Part shown: piece after piece, positions 36,417-48,041 of the stretch
Layout: the number at the start of each line of letters is the position of its first letter
Position numbering within the stretch: position 1 is the first letter of the stretch
Position numbers and translations under genes: made by a program
From: Halofilum ochraceum
GTDB lineage: Bacteria; Pseudomonadota; Gammaproteobacteria; XJ16; Halofilaceae
DNA: 64,000 nt
Reading direction: 5' to 3'
NCBI RefSeq assembly: GCF_001614315.2
Contig: NZ_LVEG02000004.1
Location: 1-64,000 of the forward strand
Notes under the pieces: generated by a model
Told to the model about the DNA's origin: nothing
Seen by the model: the letters and a program-made list of their open reading frames with translations, nothing else
Databases searched by the model: none

Positions 36417-36976
36417 TGGATCAGCGAGGTGACGGCCCGGAAATGTTCATGGCGTGCATCGCGCAGCCACTCGAACAGGCAGGACTCGCGGTTGGTGACC
36501 GTAATGCCGCCATGACCGAGTCGCCCGAGCGCGTTGTCGCGATGGGTCGGCGAGCGTGAGCAGACACCGTCGGAGACCACGAAGGGCGTGTACCCCAGTG
36601 CGTCGAGCCGGGCGGCCGTCTGCAGGACGCAGACATGGGCCTCCATGCCGCACACGACCACCTGATTCCGCCCCGTCATGTCCAGGGCGTCGCGCACGCC
36701 GTCCGCGTCAGCCGAAGAGAAGGCCGTCTTGTCGACCGTCACGCTCGCGTCGGGCAACACCGTGGCGACCTCCGGGACGGTGTCGCCCAGGCCTTTGGGG
36801 TACTGGCGAGTGACGATAACGGGGAGGTCGAGGATGTCCGCGGCCCGGGCCAGCAGCACGGCCGTCGCCCGGGTGTCGGCCCAGGCGTCGGCGGGCATGG
36901 CGGCCCCGAGGCGGGTCTGCATGTCCACGATCAGCAGGACCGAATCCTCGGCATCGAGCAGCATGGGGCGTGTCAT
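36413..36976 (-). CDS. Isochorismatase-family cysteine hydrolase
   Basis: The 187-residue protein has the family pattern SVLLIVDMQTRL (catalytic Asp), VIVTRQYPKGLGDTV (Lys) and VVCGMEAHVCVLQTAARL with the nucleophile Cys. Members hydrolyse diverse amides and ethers; it is closest to the YcaC/stand-alone hydrolase type, and the substrate is unknown. A GGAGG lies thirteen bases upstream of this ATG; an in-frame start at 37000 would lie before it. It is sandwiched between tolC and lpxL, coupled to the latter, with no obvious link to lipid A. Confidence 0.87.
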   Translation of the reverse strand: MTRPMLLDAEDSVLLIVDMQTRLGAAMPADAWADTRATAVLLARAADILDLPVIVTRQYPKGLGDTVPEVATVLPDASVTVDKTAFSSADADGVRDALDMTGRNQVVVCGMEAHVCVLQTAARLDALGYTPFVVSDGVCSRSPTHRDNALGRLGHGGITVTNRESCLFEWLRDARHEHFRAVTSLIQ

Positions 36977-37019
36977 GGCGTGGCTCGTTCCTCCCAGCAC
37001 GGGTGCCGCGGCGGCTGAA

Positions 37020-38372
37020 TCAGCCTGCGTTGTCGCCTTCCTCGGCCTCCTGAAGCCAGGCGTTCACCGCCCGCACGTCCTCCACCGTCAGCGTGCCGGC
37101 GGCCTGTTTCAGCCGCAGCCGGTTGAGGATGTAATTGTACCGCGCGTCGGCATAATCGCGTTGGGCGCCGTAGAGATCGCGCAGGGCCGAGAGGACGTCG
37201 ACCGCCGTGCGCGTACCGACCCGGAAGCCGGCGCGCTCGGCCTCGACCGCCGCCTCATTCGATTCCACCGCCTGCGCGAGGGCCTCCACCTGGCTGATGG
37301 CCGAGGAGAGGCCGCGGAATGCGTCGCGTGTGCTCTGACTCGCCCCGCGGCGCGCCTCGACCATGCGCGATTGCGCGGCCTGGAACAGCGAGCGCGACTG
37401 ATCGGTCCGCGAGCTGGTCGCGCCGCCGGCAAACAGATTCCAGCTCAGTTCCACGCCGATCGAGTCGGTGGTCGAATCCAGCGACTGCCCCTGCGATCCC
37501 ACACCATCCACGGAGGAATCGGAGTCACTGCGCCGGGCGTAGAGATCGACCTCCGGATAATGCCCCGCGCGGGCCTGCTGAATATCCTCACGCGCGACCT
37601 CGGCGTTGGCCCGGGCTGCCAGAAAATTCGGGTTCTGCTCGAGTGCGCGCTCGACCCAGGCCTCGACATTGTTCGGTTCCGGGCGGGTCAGCGGCAGGTC
37701 ATCCGAAACGATATCCAGCCGGCCGGGCGGGCGGTCGATCACCGTGCGCAGTGCCTCGCGGGCGTTCTGGAGCGCGTTCTCCGCCTCGATCTCCCGCGAG
37801 ACCGCCAGATCGTAACTGGCCTGCGCGGATTTCACGTCGGTGATCGGGATCAGGCCCACTTCGAAGCGCTGCTGAGCCTGTTCGAGCTGGCGTGCGATCG
37901 CTTCCTTCTCCGCTCTGGCGAAGCGGACACCGTCGCGCGCGCTCAGCACCTCGAAATAGGCCTCGGATACCCGCAGGATCAGGTCCTGTTTCGCCGCGGC
38001 CAGATTCGCCTCGGCCCGTCCGATCCGGGCATCGGCCCGATCCAGTCCCGCGAACGCCGCCCAGTCGAACAGCGGCTGGCGCAGCTCGATCTGGTACTGC
38101 TCGCGGGTGTAATCACTCTCCACCCGGCCGCTGTCTTCGGTGTTGTCGGAATACCCGGCCGAGGCGTTGATCTGTGGCAGCAGTGCCGCGCGGGCCTGGG
38201 GCCGGGCCTCCAGCTCGGCTTCGTATTCGGATTCGGCGGCGGCGAACGTGGGGTCGTTGCGCAACGCCATTTCGTAGATGGAGACGAGGTCTGCCGCGTG
38301 CAGCGCCGTGGCCGGCAACAGGCCGAGCGCGACCGCGCAGGCGGTGGTTCGCAGAGGGCGATCAAAAAACAT
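37020..38372 (-). CDS. tolC: TolC-family outer-membrane channel
   Basis: The 450-residue protein has a cleavable signal peptide (MFFDRPLRTTACAVALGLLP to ALHAADL) and the two-fold repeated TolC architecture: ASAGYSDNTED, QIELRQPLFDWAAFAGLDRAD, then, in the second half, SIGVELSWNLFAGGATSSRTDQ and GFRVGTRTAVDVLSALRDLY. It forms the outer-membrane tunnel for type I secretion and RND pumps. ATG 38372 has GGAG ten bases upstream; an upstream GTG at 38411 is less likely. It heads a tolC-isochorismatase-lpxL-waaA run. It could serve the RND pump encoded at 40-44 kb. Confidence 0.95.
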   Translation of the reverse strand: MFFDRPLRTTACAVALGLLPATALHAADLVSIYEMALRNDPTFAAAESEYEAELEARPQARAALLPQINASAGYSDNTEDSGRVESDYTREQYQIELRQPLFDWAAFAGLDRADARIGRAEANLAAAKQDLILRVSEAYFEVLSARDGVRFARAEKEAIARQLEQAQQRFEVGLIPITDVKSAQASYDLAVSREIEAENALQNAREALRTVIDRPPGRLDIVSDDLPLTRPEPNNVEAWVERALEQNPNFLAARANAEVAREDIQQARAGHYPEVDLYARRSDSDSSVDGVGSQGQSLDSTTDSIGVELSWNLFAGGATSSRTDQSRSLFQAAQSRMVEARRGASQSTRDAFRGLSSAISQVEALAQAVESNEAAVEAERAGFRVGTRTAVDVLSALRDLYGAQRDYADARYNYILNRLRLKQAAGTLTVEDVRAVNAWLQEAEEGDNAG

Positions 38373-38571
38373 CGATACGGTACTCCGTGGGGCCTTCCGG
38401 GCGGTATTCACGAGTCACGATGGCCATCCCGGGCGGGCCGCCGACGTGGCATCCGCCGCCCCGCCAACGGTCGCTACGCGGACCATGGTCGCGGCGCGGC
38501 GCATCCGCTCAGGCCGGCGCGCACTGGATGGGATCATGCTGACGCGCAAAGACTCCCGGCTGCGGCGATGT

Positions 38572-39240
38572 TCAGAATTCGAAACGTCGGGGCCGGCTGG
38601 TGTTCTCCAGCGGCGCGATCCACGTCTCGAACAGGCTCTCGACCGACCATTCCTCGTCGCCCACGCGGGTGATCTGTATCGCCTCCATCACCGGCTGGCT
38701 GGTGTCGCCGATAATCGCGAACAGCCGGCCACCCGGCGTCAGGGCCTGGCGGTAGGCATCGGGTACGGCCGGCACGGACCCGGTCAGGGCGATCGCGTCG
38801 AACCGATGACCGCCATTCCAGCCCGCCGCGGCGTCGCCGGTTGCCAGGGTGACGTTATCGATGTCCAGTTCGCGCAGACGCTCCCGCGCGGATGCAGTGA
38901 ACTCCTCGTGGATGTCCACTGATTCCACCGAATGCACCATGCCGGCGAGGCAGGCCGTGACATAGCCGCTGCCGGTGCCGATCTCGAGCACGTTTTCGTC
39001 CCCGGTCAGTTCCAGCGCCTGCAGCAGGCGTCCTTCCACGACCGGTGGCATCATCGTGTGACCATGGCCCAACGGTATGCGGGTATCGGAGTAGGCGAGC
39101 CGGCGGTAATCCGGTGGCACGAAGCGTTCACGCGGGAGGGCGCCGAGCGTGCGCAGCACGGACGGGTCGAGCACGGACCACGGCCGGATCTGCTGCTCGA
39201 TCATGTTGTAGCGCGCGCGCTCGAAGTTCATTTCGTCCAT
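38572..39240 (-). CDS. Protein-L-isoaspartate O-methyltransferase-like protein
   Basis: The 222-residue protein begins with the PCMT pattern FERARYNMIEQQIRPWSV, then LPRERFVPPDYRRLAYSDTRIPLGHG and the SAM-binding VLEIGTGSGYVTACLAG motif. It resembles the short Pcm-like group found next to tolC, whose substrate may not be isoaspartate. AGGGGA precedes the ATG by seven bases. The gap to tolC (about 200 bases) shows no gene or clear signal. Confidence 0.85.
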   Translation of the reverse strand: MDEMNFERARYNMIEQQIRPWSVLDPSVLRTLGALPRERFVPPDYRRLAYSDTRIPLGHGHTMMPPVVEGRLLQALELTGDENVLEIGTGSGYVTACLAGMVHSVESVDIHEEFTASARERLRELDIDNVTLATGDAAAGWNGGHRFDAIALTGSVPAVPDAYRQALTPGGRLFAIIGDTSQPVMEAIQITRVGDEEWSVESLFETWIAPLENTSRPRRFEF

Positions 39241-39318
39241 GCCCGTGTCCCCTATACCGTCAGCCCGCCGAGGGTACGGTCTTTGCGTGAGACCGGCAAG
39301 GCGCGCCCCGCCGGGGTT

Positions 39319-39373
39319 TTGCGCTTGCCGATCAGCTGGCGTAAACTGCGCCGCTGACCGATCGGTCGGTCAG
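39319..39373 (+). promoter_or_regulatory. Promoter and TetR operator of the RND operon
   Basis: TTGCGC (39319-39324) and TAAACT (39342-39347) are 17 bases apart. Straight after lies the palindrome CTGACC-N8-GGTCAG (39354-39373) with the perfect core GACCGATCGGTC (39356-39367). It covers the expected transcription start, so the TetR protein encoded 17 bases downstream probably binds here and represses itself and the pump. Confidence 0.75.
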
Positions 39374-39389
39374 CCGGAGTATAGATCAC

Positions 39390-40040
39390 ATGCCGCAGTC
39401 GCCGCAAAACCAGTCCGCCGGTCGGGACGAAATCCTCCGCGCGGCGACCGACCTGTTCGCCGAGTCCGGGTTCGATGCCGTTTCGATGAATTCGATCGCC
39501 GTGCGCGCGGGCACGAGCAAGGCCAACGTGTTCCATCACTTCGGCAGCAAGGACGCGCTGTACCTGGCGGTCATGCGCGATGCCTGCGGCCGGTTTGAAA
39601 CCTCGATCGACGCATTCGAGGGGGAGCGCAGTGATTTCGGGCAGCGGCTGGCGGATTTCGTGCGCGCGGACCTGGCGACCATGGCAGCGCAGTCGGATTA
39701 CTCTCATCTGATCCTGCGCGAGATCCTCGACAGCGGACCGCGCCGCGGTCAGGCGCTCGCCACGGAGGTCTTCGACGATGCATTCGGCCGCATCGTGGCC
39801 GTGCTGGAGCGAGGGCAGGCCCGCGGCGAGATCGCGGGCGATGTGCCGCCGGCCCTGGCGGCGTCGATGCTGCTCGCCTGTAATGTGTTCATGTTCCAGT
39901 CGCAGCATGTACTGAAACACCTGCCGGGCGTTGATTTCGTCGACGATCCGGCGCGTTATGCGGCGCTGGTCGGTCGCGTACTGTTTGACGGTCTGCGCCC
40001 GCGGGAGCACGGGGGCGACGGGGAAGGGGATAACGAATGA
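39390..40040 (+). CDS. TetR/AcrR-family repressor of the RND pump
   Basis: The 216-residue protein has an N-terminal TetR helix-turn-helix (DEILRAATDLFAESGFDAVSMNSIAVRAGTS, then KANVFHHFGSKDALYLAVMR) and a ligand-binding C-terminal domain. Its stop overlaps the start of the pump adaptor (ATGA), and a palindrome sits just upstream of its own ATG. Together these indicate an autoregulated local repressor of the efflux operon. The inducing ligand is unknown. Confidence 0.92.
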   Translation: MPQSPQNQSAGRDEILRAATDLFAESGFDAVSMNSIAVRAGTSKANVFHHFGSKDALYLAVMRDACGRFETSIDAFEGERSDFGQRLADFVRADLATMAAQSDYSHLILREILDSGPRRGQALATEVFDDAFGRIVAVLERGQARGEIAGDVPPALAASMLLACNVFMFQSQHVLKHLPGVDFVDDPARYAALVGRVLFDGLRPREHGGDGEGDNE

Positions 40041-41164
40041 AGAAGCGCATGTTCTTCACCCTGCTGGGGTGCCTGATCATCTTCGGGGGCGTGTTCGGCT
40101 ATAAGGCGTGGGTGGCGCGCATGACCGAGCAGGCGATGTCGAACCAACCGGCCCCGGTGCACACCGTCAGTGCCACGGAGGCCGCGGTGACGACCTGGAA
40201 GCCGGTCATCAGCGCCGTGGGATCGCTCACCGCCGTGCGCGGCGTCGACATCACCGCCGAGATCGACGGGCGGGTGACCGCGGTCGAGGTGGACGACGGT
40301 GCCGTCGTCGAGGAAGGGCAGGTGCTGGTTGAGCTGGATGCCGACGGTCTGCGCGCCGAGCTGCGCGGTGCCCAGGCCGAGGCCCGGCTCGCCGAGCTTG
40401 AGCTCGAGCGCCAGCGGCGCCTGCGGCAGCAGAACGCCAACTCCGAGTCGGACGTGGACCGCGCCCAGAGCCAGCTGGAACAGGCCCGTGCGCGCGTCGA
40501 TGCGGTTCGGGCCTCGCTCGACAAGAAGACGATCCGGGCGCCGTTCGCGGGCCGCATCGGCATCATCAACGTCGATCGGGGTCAGTACCTCGATATCGGT
40601 GCGGGCGTGGTCACGTTGCAGACGCTCGATCCGATCAACGTCGATTTCAACGTGCCGCAGCAGGAACTCTCGCGTATCGAGGCGGGGCAGCCCGTCCGCG
40701 CGCGGGTCGATGCCTGGGGCAACGAGACCTTTACCGGGCAGATCACCGCGATCAGTCCGAAGGTGGAGCAGTCGACACGCAATGTCGCGGTCCGCGCCCG
40801 CATCGGCAACCCGGAGGGCCGGTTGCGTCCCGGCATGTTCGTGCAGACCGCCGTGCAGTTGCCGCAGGAATCCGACGTCGTGACGCTCCCGCAGACGGCG
40901 ATCACCTATAACCCGTACGGCGATTCCGTTTTCCTCGTCAACGAGACGCAGACCGAAGGCGGCGAGACGCAGCTGACTGTCGAGCGCAAGTTCGTGCAGA
41001 CCGGTGCGAGTCGCGGCGACCAGGTGCAGGTCACGCAGGGTGTGGAGCCCGGCCAGCGGGTCGTCACCAGTGGCCAGATCAAGCTGCGCAACGGATCGAA
41101 GGTGAAGATCGACAACACGCCCGAGCCGACGAACGATCCGTCGCCCGAGCTCGGTAACCAGTAG
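40037..41164 (+). CDS. RND efflux periplasmic adaptor (membrane fusion protein)
   Basis: The 375-residue protein has an N-terminal membrane anchor (FFTLLGCLIIFGGVFGYKAW), a lipoyl-like half-motif (DITAEIDGRVTAVEVDDGAVV), a coiled-coil hairpin (about residues 105-160), the second lipoyl half with IRAPFAGRIGI and beta-barrel domains ending in GNPEGRLRPGMFVQT. It bridges the inner-membrane pump to an outer-membrane channel. It is coupled to the TetR gene upstream and followed by the RND gene after 21 bases. Confidence 0.94.
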   Translation: MKKRMFFTLLGCLIIFGGVFGYKAWVARMTEQAMSNQPAPVHTVSATEAAVTTWKPVISAVGSLTAVRGVDITAEIDGRVTAVEVDDGAVVEEGQVLVELDADGLRAELRGAQAEARLAELELERQRRLRQQNANSESDVDRAQSQLEQARARVDAVRASLDKKTIRAPFAGRIGIINVDRGQYLDIGAGVVTLQTLDPINVDFNVPQQELSRIEAGQPVRARVDAWGNETFTGQITAISPKVEQSTRNVAVRARIGNPEGRLRPGMFVQTAVQLPQESDVVTLPQTAITYNPYGDSVFLVNETQTEGGETQLTVERKFVQTGASRGDQVQVTQGVEPGQRVVTSGQIKLRNGSKVKIDNTPEPTNDPSPELGNQ

Positions 41165-41185
41165 GCCGGCGGTCGAGGTCACTCC

Positions 41186-44100
41186 ATGTACTTTACCGAC
41201 ATCTTCATCCGCCGGCCGGTCCTCGCCACGGTCATCAGCCTGCTGATCGTGCTCGTGGGCGTGCGCTCGTATCTCGGCCTGACCGTGCGCGAATATCCGC
41301 AGGCCGAGAACGCCTCTATCACCATCCAGACGGTCTACACCGGCGCCAACGCGGACCTGGTCAAGGGATTCATCACGACCCCGCTGGAGACCGAGATCGC
41401 CACCGCTCAGGGGATCGACTACATCGAGTCGACGAGTGTGCAGGGCGTGTCGATCATCACGGCCAATCTCGAACTCAACTACAACCCGTATGACGCGCTG
41501 ACCCAGATCACGTCCAAGGTGAACCAGGTCCGCAGCGACCTGCCGCAGGAAGCCCAGGCGCCGACGCTGGACCTGCAGGTCGGCGAGTCGACCTCGCTCA
41601 TGTACATGAGCTTCTTCTCCGACGTGCTGGAGAACAACCAGATCACCGATTACCTGGTGCGCGTCGTGCAACCGAAGCTGAACACCGTCGCGGGTGTGCA
41701 GCAGGCGCGGATCATCGGTGCGCGCACATTCGCGATGCGCGTCTGGCTGCAGCCCGACAAAATGGCCTCGCTCGGCGTGACGGCCGCGCAGGTACGCCAG
41801 GTGCTCGAGGAGAACAACTTCCAGGCAGCGGTGGGCTCCACACGCGGGCAGATGATCACGGTCGATCTGACCGCGGACACCGACCTCAATTCGACCGAGG
41901 CGTTCCGCGACCTCGTCATCAAGCGGACCGAGGGCGCCACGATCCGCATGTCCGACGTGGCCGATATCGAACTCGGGGCCGAGAGCTACGACACCTCGGT
42001 GAACTTCAACGGCACGCCGGCGACGTTCATCGGCATCGATCCGGCGCCCGGCGCCAACGTGCTGGATGTCGCGGCGGGTGTGCGCGAGGCCTACGCCGAT
42101 ATCAAGTCGCAGCTGCCCACGGGGCTCGAGTCGGCGATCCCCTACGATGCGACCGAGGCGGTGCAGGAATCGATCAACGAGGTCGTCATGACCCTGATCG
42201 AGGCGATCGTGATCGTGATCGTGGTGATCTTCGCCTTCCTCGGCTCACTGCGCAGTGTCGCTATCCCGGTGATCGCCGTGCCACTGTCGATCGTCGGCAC
42301 GGCATTCATCATGCTGACGCTCGGGTACTCCATTAACCTGCTGACCCTGCTGGCGATGGTGCTGGCGATCGGCCTCGTGGTGGACGACGCGATCATCGTC
42401 GTCGAGAACATCCATCGCCATATCGAGGAGGGCATGACGCCCTACGAGGCGGCGATCAAGGGTACGCGCGAGCTCGGCGGCCCCATCATCGCGATGACGA
42501 TCACGCTGCTGGCCGTGTTCGCGCCGATCGGTTTCGTCGGCGGGCTCACCGGTACGCTGTTCTCCGAGTTCGCCTTCTCGCTCGCCGGCGCCGTGATTAT
42601 CTCCGGCATCGTGGCGCTCACGCTGTCGCCGATGATGTGCTCTAAGATCCTCAAGGGGCACGGTAACGGTGAGCAGCGCGGACGCCTGGAGGCGTTTCTC
42701 GATCGCGTTTTCGACAAATTCCAGGGCGCCTATGAGCGGCGGCTGCACGGTGCGCTGAACACGCTGCCCGTGATCCTCGTCTTCGGCGCCGTCGTGCTGG
42801 TCAGCTGCGTGTTCCTGTTCACCAGCGCGAAGTCGCAACTGGCGCCCGACGAGGACCAGGGCTTCGTGCTGGTCAAGTCCGACGGTGCGCCCACCGCGTC
42901 GCTCGATCAGACCGAGCTGTTCACTTCGGAAATCACGGACATGGCGATGGACATGGACGCCGTGGCCCGTGTATTCCAGTTCAACGGCGTCGCCTTCGGC
43001 GGTCCGCCGAAGTCGAACACGGCCATTACCGGCATGGCGTTCGTGCCCTGGAGCGAGCGAGAGAAGACCTCGGGTGAACTCAAGAACGAGTTGCAGGCCA
43101 AGGCATCGCAGGTGCCGGGCATGGACTCGGTCGCGTTCGAGCCGCCGGTGCTGCCCGGTTCCAGCGGTGGCCTGCCGGTGCAGTTCGTGATCGGCACCAC
43201 CGATGAGGCCCGCCAGCTCTACGACGTATCGCAGGAAATGCTGCGCAAGGCGCAGGAGTCGGGCCTGTTCGTGTTCGCCAGCTCGAACATGAACTACGAC
43301 AAGCCGCGCGTGAGCATCCAGATCGACCGCGAGAAGGCCGCCGACCTCGGTATCACCATGGCCGAAATCGGCCGCGAGCTCGGCTCGATGATGAGCGGTG
43401 GTTTCGTCAACCGCTTCAGCATCCAGGGCCGCAGCTACAAGGTCACGCCGCAGGTCACGCGCATGGAGCGCCTGAATCCGGAGCAGCTGCAGGACTACCA
43501 CATCCGTGCAAGCAACGGCGAACTGGTGCCGATGTCGACGCTGGTCACGCTGGAGCGGACCGTACAGCCCCAGGAACTGCGCCGCTTCCAGCAGTTGAAC
43601 TCGGCCAAGATCGAGGGCGTGCCGCGCCCGGGTGTTTCGCTCGGCGAGGCCATCGGGTTCCTGCAGCAGGCCGCCGAGGAGACCCTGCCGCGCGGGTACA
43701 CCGTCGACTACGCCGGCAGCTCGCGGCAGTACGTGCAGGAGGGCAGCGCGCTGGTCGTGACCTTCTTTATCGCGATCGCCGTGATCTTCCTGGTACTGGC
43801 GGCGCAGTTCGAGAGTTTCCGTGACCCGCTCATCATCCTCGTAACGGTGCCAATGGCGGTGGCCGGTGCGCTGATCTTCGTCACGCTCGGCGGTACACCG
43901 ATGATCCCGTGGGACGCGTCGATCAACATCTACACCCAGGTCGGACTGGTTACGCTGATCGGCGTGATCTCCAAACACGGCATCCTGATCGTGCAGTTCG
44001 CGAATCAGCTGCAGCGCGAGGGTTATGACAAACGGACCGCCATCGAGCACGCCTCGGCGATTCGCCTGCGGCCGGTGCTCATGACCACGGCGGCGCTGGT

Positions 44101-44278
44101 GCTGGCGGTGGTCCCGCTGATCCTGGCGACCGGTGCCGGTGCCGGTGCCCGCTTCAACATGGGCCTGGTGATCGCCAGCGGCATGACGATCGGCACGCTG
44201 TTCACGCTGTTCGTGTTGCCAGGGGTCTACCTCGTGCTCGCCCGCGAGCATCAGGCCGAGGAGCCGGTCGAGGTCTGA
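41186..44278 (+). CDS. RND multidrug efflux permease, HAE1 family
   Basis: The 1030-residue protein is a full RND transporter with two sets of six membrane helices and two large periplasmic loops. It begins MYFTDIFIRRPVLATVISLL and has the proton-relay Asp pair in ALLAMVLAIGLVVDDAIIVVEN and the second-half GLVTLIGVISKHGILIVQFAN. It resembles MexF/AcrB-type pumps. No outer-membrane factor gene follows; tolC at 37020 may supply it. A long hairpin follows the stop. Confidence 0.95.
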   Translation: MYFTDIFIRRPVLATVISLLIVLVGVRSYLGLTVREYPQAENASITIQTVYTGANADLVKGFITTPLETEIATAQGIDYIESTSVQGVSIITANLELNYNPYDALTQITSKVNQVRSDLPQEAQAPTLDLQVGESTSLMYMSFFSDVLENNQITDYLVRVVQPKLNTVAGVQQARIIGARTFAMRVWLQPDKMASLGVTAAQVRQVLEENNFQAAVGSTRGQMITVDLTADTDLNSTEAFRDLVIKRTEGATIRMSDVADIELGAESYDTSVNFNGTPATFIGIDPAPGANVLDVAAGVREAYADIKSQLPTGLESAIPYDATEAVQESINEVVMTLIEAIVIVIVVIFAFLGSLRSVAIPVIAVPLSIVGTAFIMLTLGYSINLLTLLAMVLAIGLVVDDAIIVVENIHRHIEEGMTPYEAAIKGTRELGGPIIAMTITLLAVFAPIGFVGGLTGTLFSEFAFSLAGAVIISGIVALTLSPMMCSKILKGHGNGEQRGRLEAFLDRVFDKFQGAYERRLHGALNTLPVILVFGAVVLVSCVFLFTSAKSQLAPDEDQGFVLVKSDGAPTASLDQTELFTSEITDMAMDMDAVARVFQFNGVAFGGPPKSNTAITGMAFVPWSEREKTSGELKNELQAKASQVPGMDSVAFEPPVLPGSSGGLPVQFVIGTTDEARQLYDVSQEMLRKAQESGLFVFASSNMNYDKPRVSIQIDREKAADLGITMAEIGRELGSMMSGGFVNRFSIQGRSYKVTPQVTRMERLNPEQLQDYHIRASNGELVPMSTLVTLERTVQPQELRRFQQLNSAKIEGVPRPGVSLGEAIGFLQQAAEETLPRGYTVDYAGSSRQYVQEGSALVVTFFIAIAVIFLVLAAQFESFRDPLIILVTVPMAVAGALIFVTLGGTPMIPWDASINIYTQVGLVTLIGVISKHGILIVQFANQLQREGYDKRTAIEHASAIRLRPVLMTTAALVLAVVPLILATGAGAGARFNMGLVIASGMTIGTLFTLFVLPGVYLVLAREHQAEEPVEV

Positions 44279-44290
44279 TTCCCCCCCGTT

Positions 44291-44328
44291 CGCCCGCGCC
44301 GGGTTACGGAGTGAACCCGGCGCGGGCG
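44291..44328 (+). terminator. Long hairpin after the RND operon, probable terminator
   Basis: CGCCCGCGCCGGGTT (44291-44305) and AACCCGGCGCGGGCG (44314-44328) form a perfect 15-bp stem with an 8-base loop. No strong T-run follows, so termination efficiency is uncertain. It lies between the RND gene and the TPP riboswitch. Confidence 0.7.
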
Positions 44329-44366
44329 GTTGTGCCCCGCCCCTGCCTGGGTTAGCTTGCCGTCAT

Positions 44367-46419
<2,053 letters not shown>

Positions 46420-46572
46420 GGCCGGTCGGCCGGTTTGATCAGGGCTTTCGTGGACGGCGGCCCGGGTGCGGGAGAGGCACCCGGGTGGCCCGTGGCCGGC
46501 GCCGCCGATGGAAAGCGATGGGGCGATATTTCGCGCGCGTGTATCATGCCGGTAAGGACACTCGCCTGCGCA

Positions 46573-47175
46573 ATGGAATCCCTGATGGCCGATCCAAATT
46601 CGATATACGGGCGAGAGGACGGAACCGAACCCGCGCGGCCCGCCACGTTCTCGCAGCAACTCGCGGAGAGCATTCGTTATTACCGTCACCATCGTGGGCT
46701 CTCGCTGTCCGAGCTTTCCCGTCGAGCCGGTGTCGCCAAGGGCACCCTGTCACGGCTCGAGGTCGGCGAGGGCAATCCAACGATCATGACGCTGGCCGCG
46801 CTGGCCGGGGAACTGCACGTCACGCCCAGCGACTTTTTCGTGCGTAACGACGGTCAGAGCGGCGAATCACCGCGGCTCGAGGGACCCGGTCTCGGCATGC
46901 AGTTCATTGGCAGTATCCGCACCGCGTCGATCTGGGAGCTCTACGAAACGGTGATCCCCTGGACCGATGAGCCGATCTATTCGCCCACCCACGGTGGGAC
47001 CGAACATCTGCTGCTGCTGGATGGCGCGGCGGAGGTCGGTCCGGTCGAGCGCCCCGTGCATTTGACCGCCGGTTGCCACACGAGCTTCCCCGGTGACGAA
47101 GCACATCTGTACTGGTCGAAAGACGGGCTCTCCCGGGCCCTGCTCATCATGGATTATCCCGCCGAAACCGATTGA
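46573..47175 (+). CDS. XRE-family regulator with C-terminal cupin domain
   Basis: The 200-residue protein has an N-terminal helix-turn-helix (QLAESIRYYRHHRGLSLSEL, then SRRAGVAKGTLSRLEVGEGNP) and a cupin domain (TEHLLLLDGAAEVGPVERPV, CHTSFPGDEAHLYWS). HTH-cupin regulators usually sense small metabolites and control adjacent catabolic or transport genes. The start is uncertain; ATG 46585 is an alternative. It converges on the SDR-putP-decarboxylase operon, whose palindromic site at 50344 is a candidate target. Confidence 0.85.
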   Translation: MESLMADPNSIYGREDGTEPARPATFSQQLAESIRYYRHHRGLSLSELSRRAGVAKGTLSRLEVGEGNPTIMTLAALAGELHVTPSDFFVRNDGQSGESPRLEGPGLGMQFIGSIRTASIWELYETVIPWTDEPIYSPTHGGTEHLLLLDGAAEVGPVERPVHLTAGCHTSFPGDEAHLYWSKDGLSRALLIMDYPAETD

Positions 47176-47205
47176 CCCCCGGTCATCGGGACGGCGCATC
47201 GGGTG

Positions 47206-47973
47206 CTAGATCGCGACCCACCCACCGTCCACGTTCAGGGTGTGGCCGGTGACGTAGGAGGCGGCATCGGATGCGAGGAAGACCGTGGCGCCGCCGATCT
47301 CCCGCGGCTCACCCACGCGGCCGAGCGGGATCTTCGAACGGGTGAGGCGTTCCATGTAGCCGGGATCCGAGGTGTAGCGCTCGGTCATTTCCGTGAACAT
47401 ATAACCGGGTGCGATCGCATTCGCGCGGATGCCTGCCGGGGCGAGTTCCACTGCCAGGTTGCGCGTCAGCTGGATTACCGCGGCCTTGCTCGCGTCGTAG
47501 ACGGCCGAGGTCGGACCGTCTACGACCATGCCGCCGATCGACGCGATATTGATGATGCTGCCGCCACGGCCCACGCGCGTCATCAATCCGGCCACGTCAC
47601 GGCTCATGGCGAACAGGCCGCGCAGGTTGACGGCCATCGTCCGGTCGAAATCCGCGAGTGGGTAATCGATCAGGGGCGCCGGCATCGACACCGCCGCATT
47701 GTTGCTCAGGATATCGATGCCGCCGAATTCCCGTTCGCAGTGCTGCACGCAGGCCGCGATCCGCTGTTCGTCGGTGATATCGAGTTCGAGTGTCGTCAGG
47801 CGCCGGAAGGGTGCTGCGGTCCGCGCGAGTCGGCGCTTGATCGGTTCGGGATCCAGGTCCGTGGCGACGACATGGGCCCCGGCCTGCATCAGGGCGTCGA
47901 CCTGGGCGGTGCCCAGACCACCGGCCGCCCCCGTGACGAGCGCGGTACGGCCGGTCAGATCGAACGTCTCCAT
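47206..47973 (-). CDS. Short-chain dehydrogenase/reductase
   Basis: The 255-residue SDR has the NAD(P) loop TGAAGGLG, the NNAA motif (ILSNNAAVSM), the catalytic YDASK and the late DGGWVAI end. The Asp after the second strand (ATDLD) favours NAD. The specific substrate is unknown; it is not clearly 3-hydroxybutyrate dehydrogenase. GGGGAG lies six bases before this ATG. It is the third gene of the decarboxylase-putP-SDR run. Confidence 0.88.
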   Translation of the reverse strand: METFDLTGRTALVTGAAGGLGTAQVDALMQAGAHVVATDLDPEPIKRRLARTAAPFRRLTTLELDITDEQRIAACVQHCEREFGGIDILSNNAAVSMPAPLIDYPLADFDRTMAVNLRGLFAMSRDVAGLMTRVGRGGSIINIASIGGMVVDGPTSAVYDASKAAVIQLTRNLAVELAPAGIRANAIAPGYMFTEMTERYTSDPGYMERLTRSKIPLGRVGEPREIGGATVFLASDAASYVTGHTLNVDGGWVAI

Positions 47974-48041
47974 CGTTTTCTCCCCGGCCACGGCGGTACT
48001 CATACCGCCGTGGCCGCGCAGCGGGTCGATCGGTCGGCCGG

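Noticed and set aside
42245-44251. Minus-strand open frame opposite the RND permease
   Set aside because: Antisense to a gene with clear membrane and catalytic motifs; the frame has His/Asp/Arg-rich composition and no motif.
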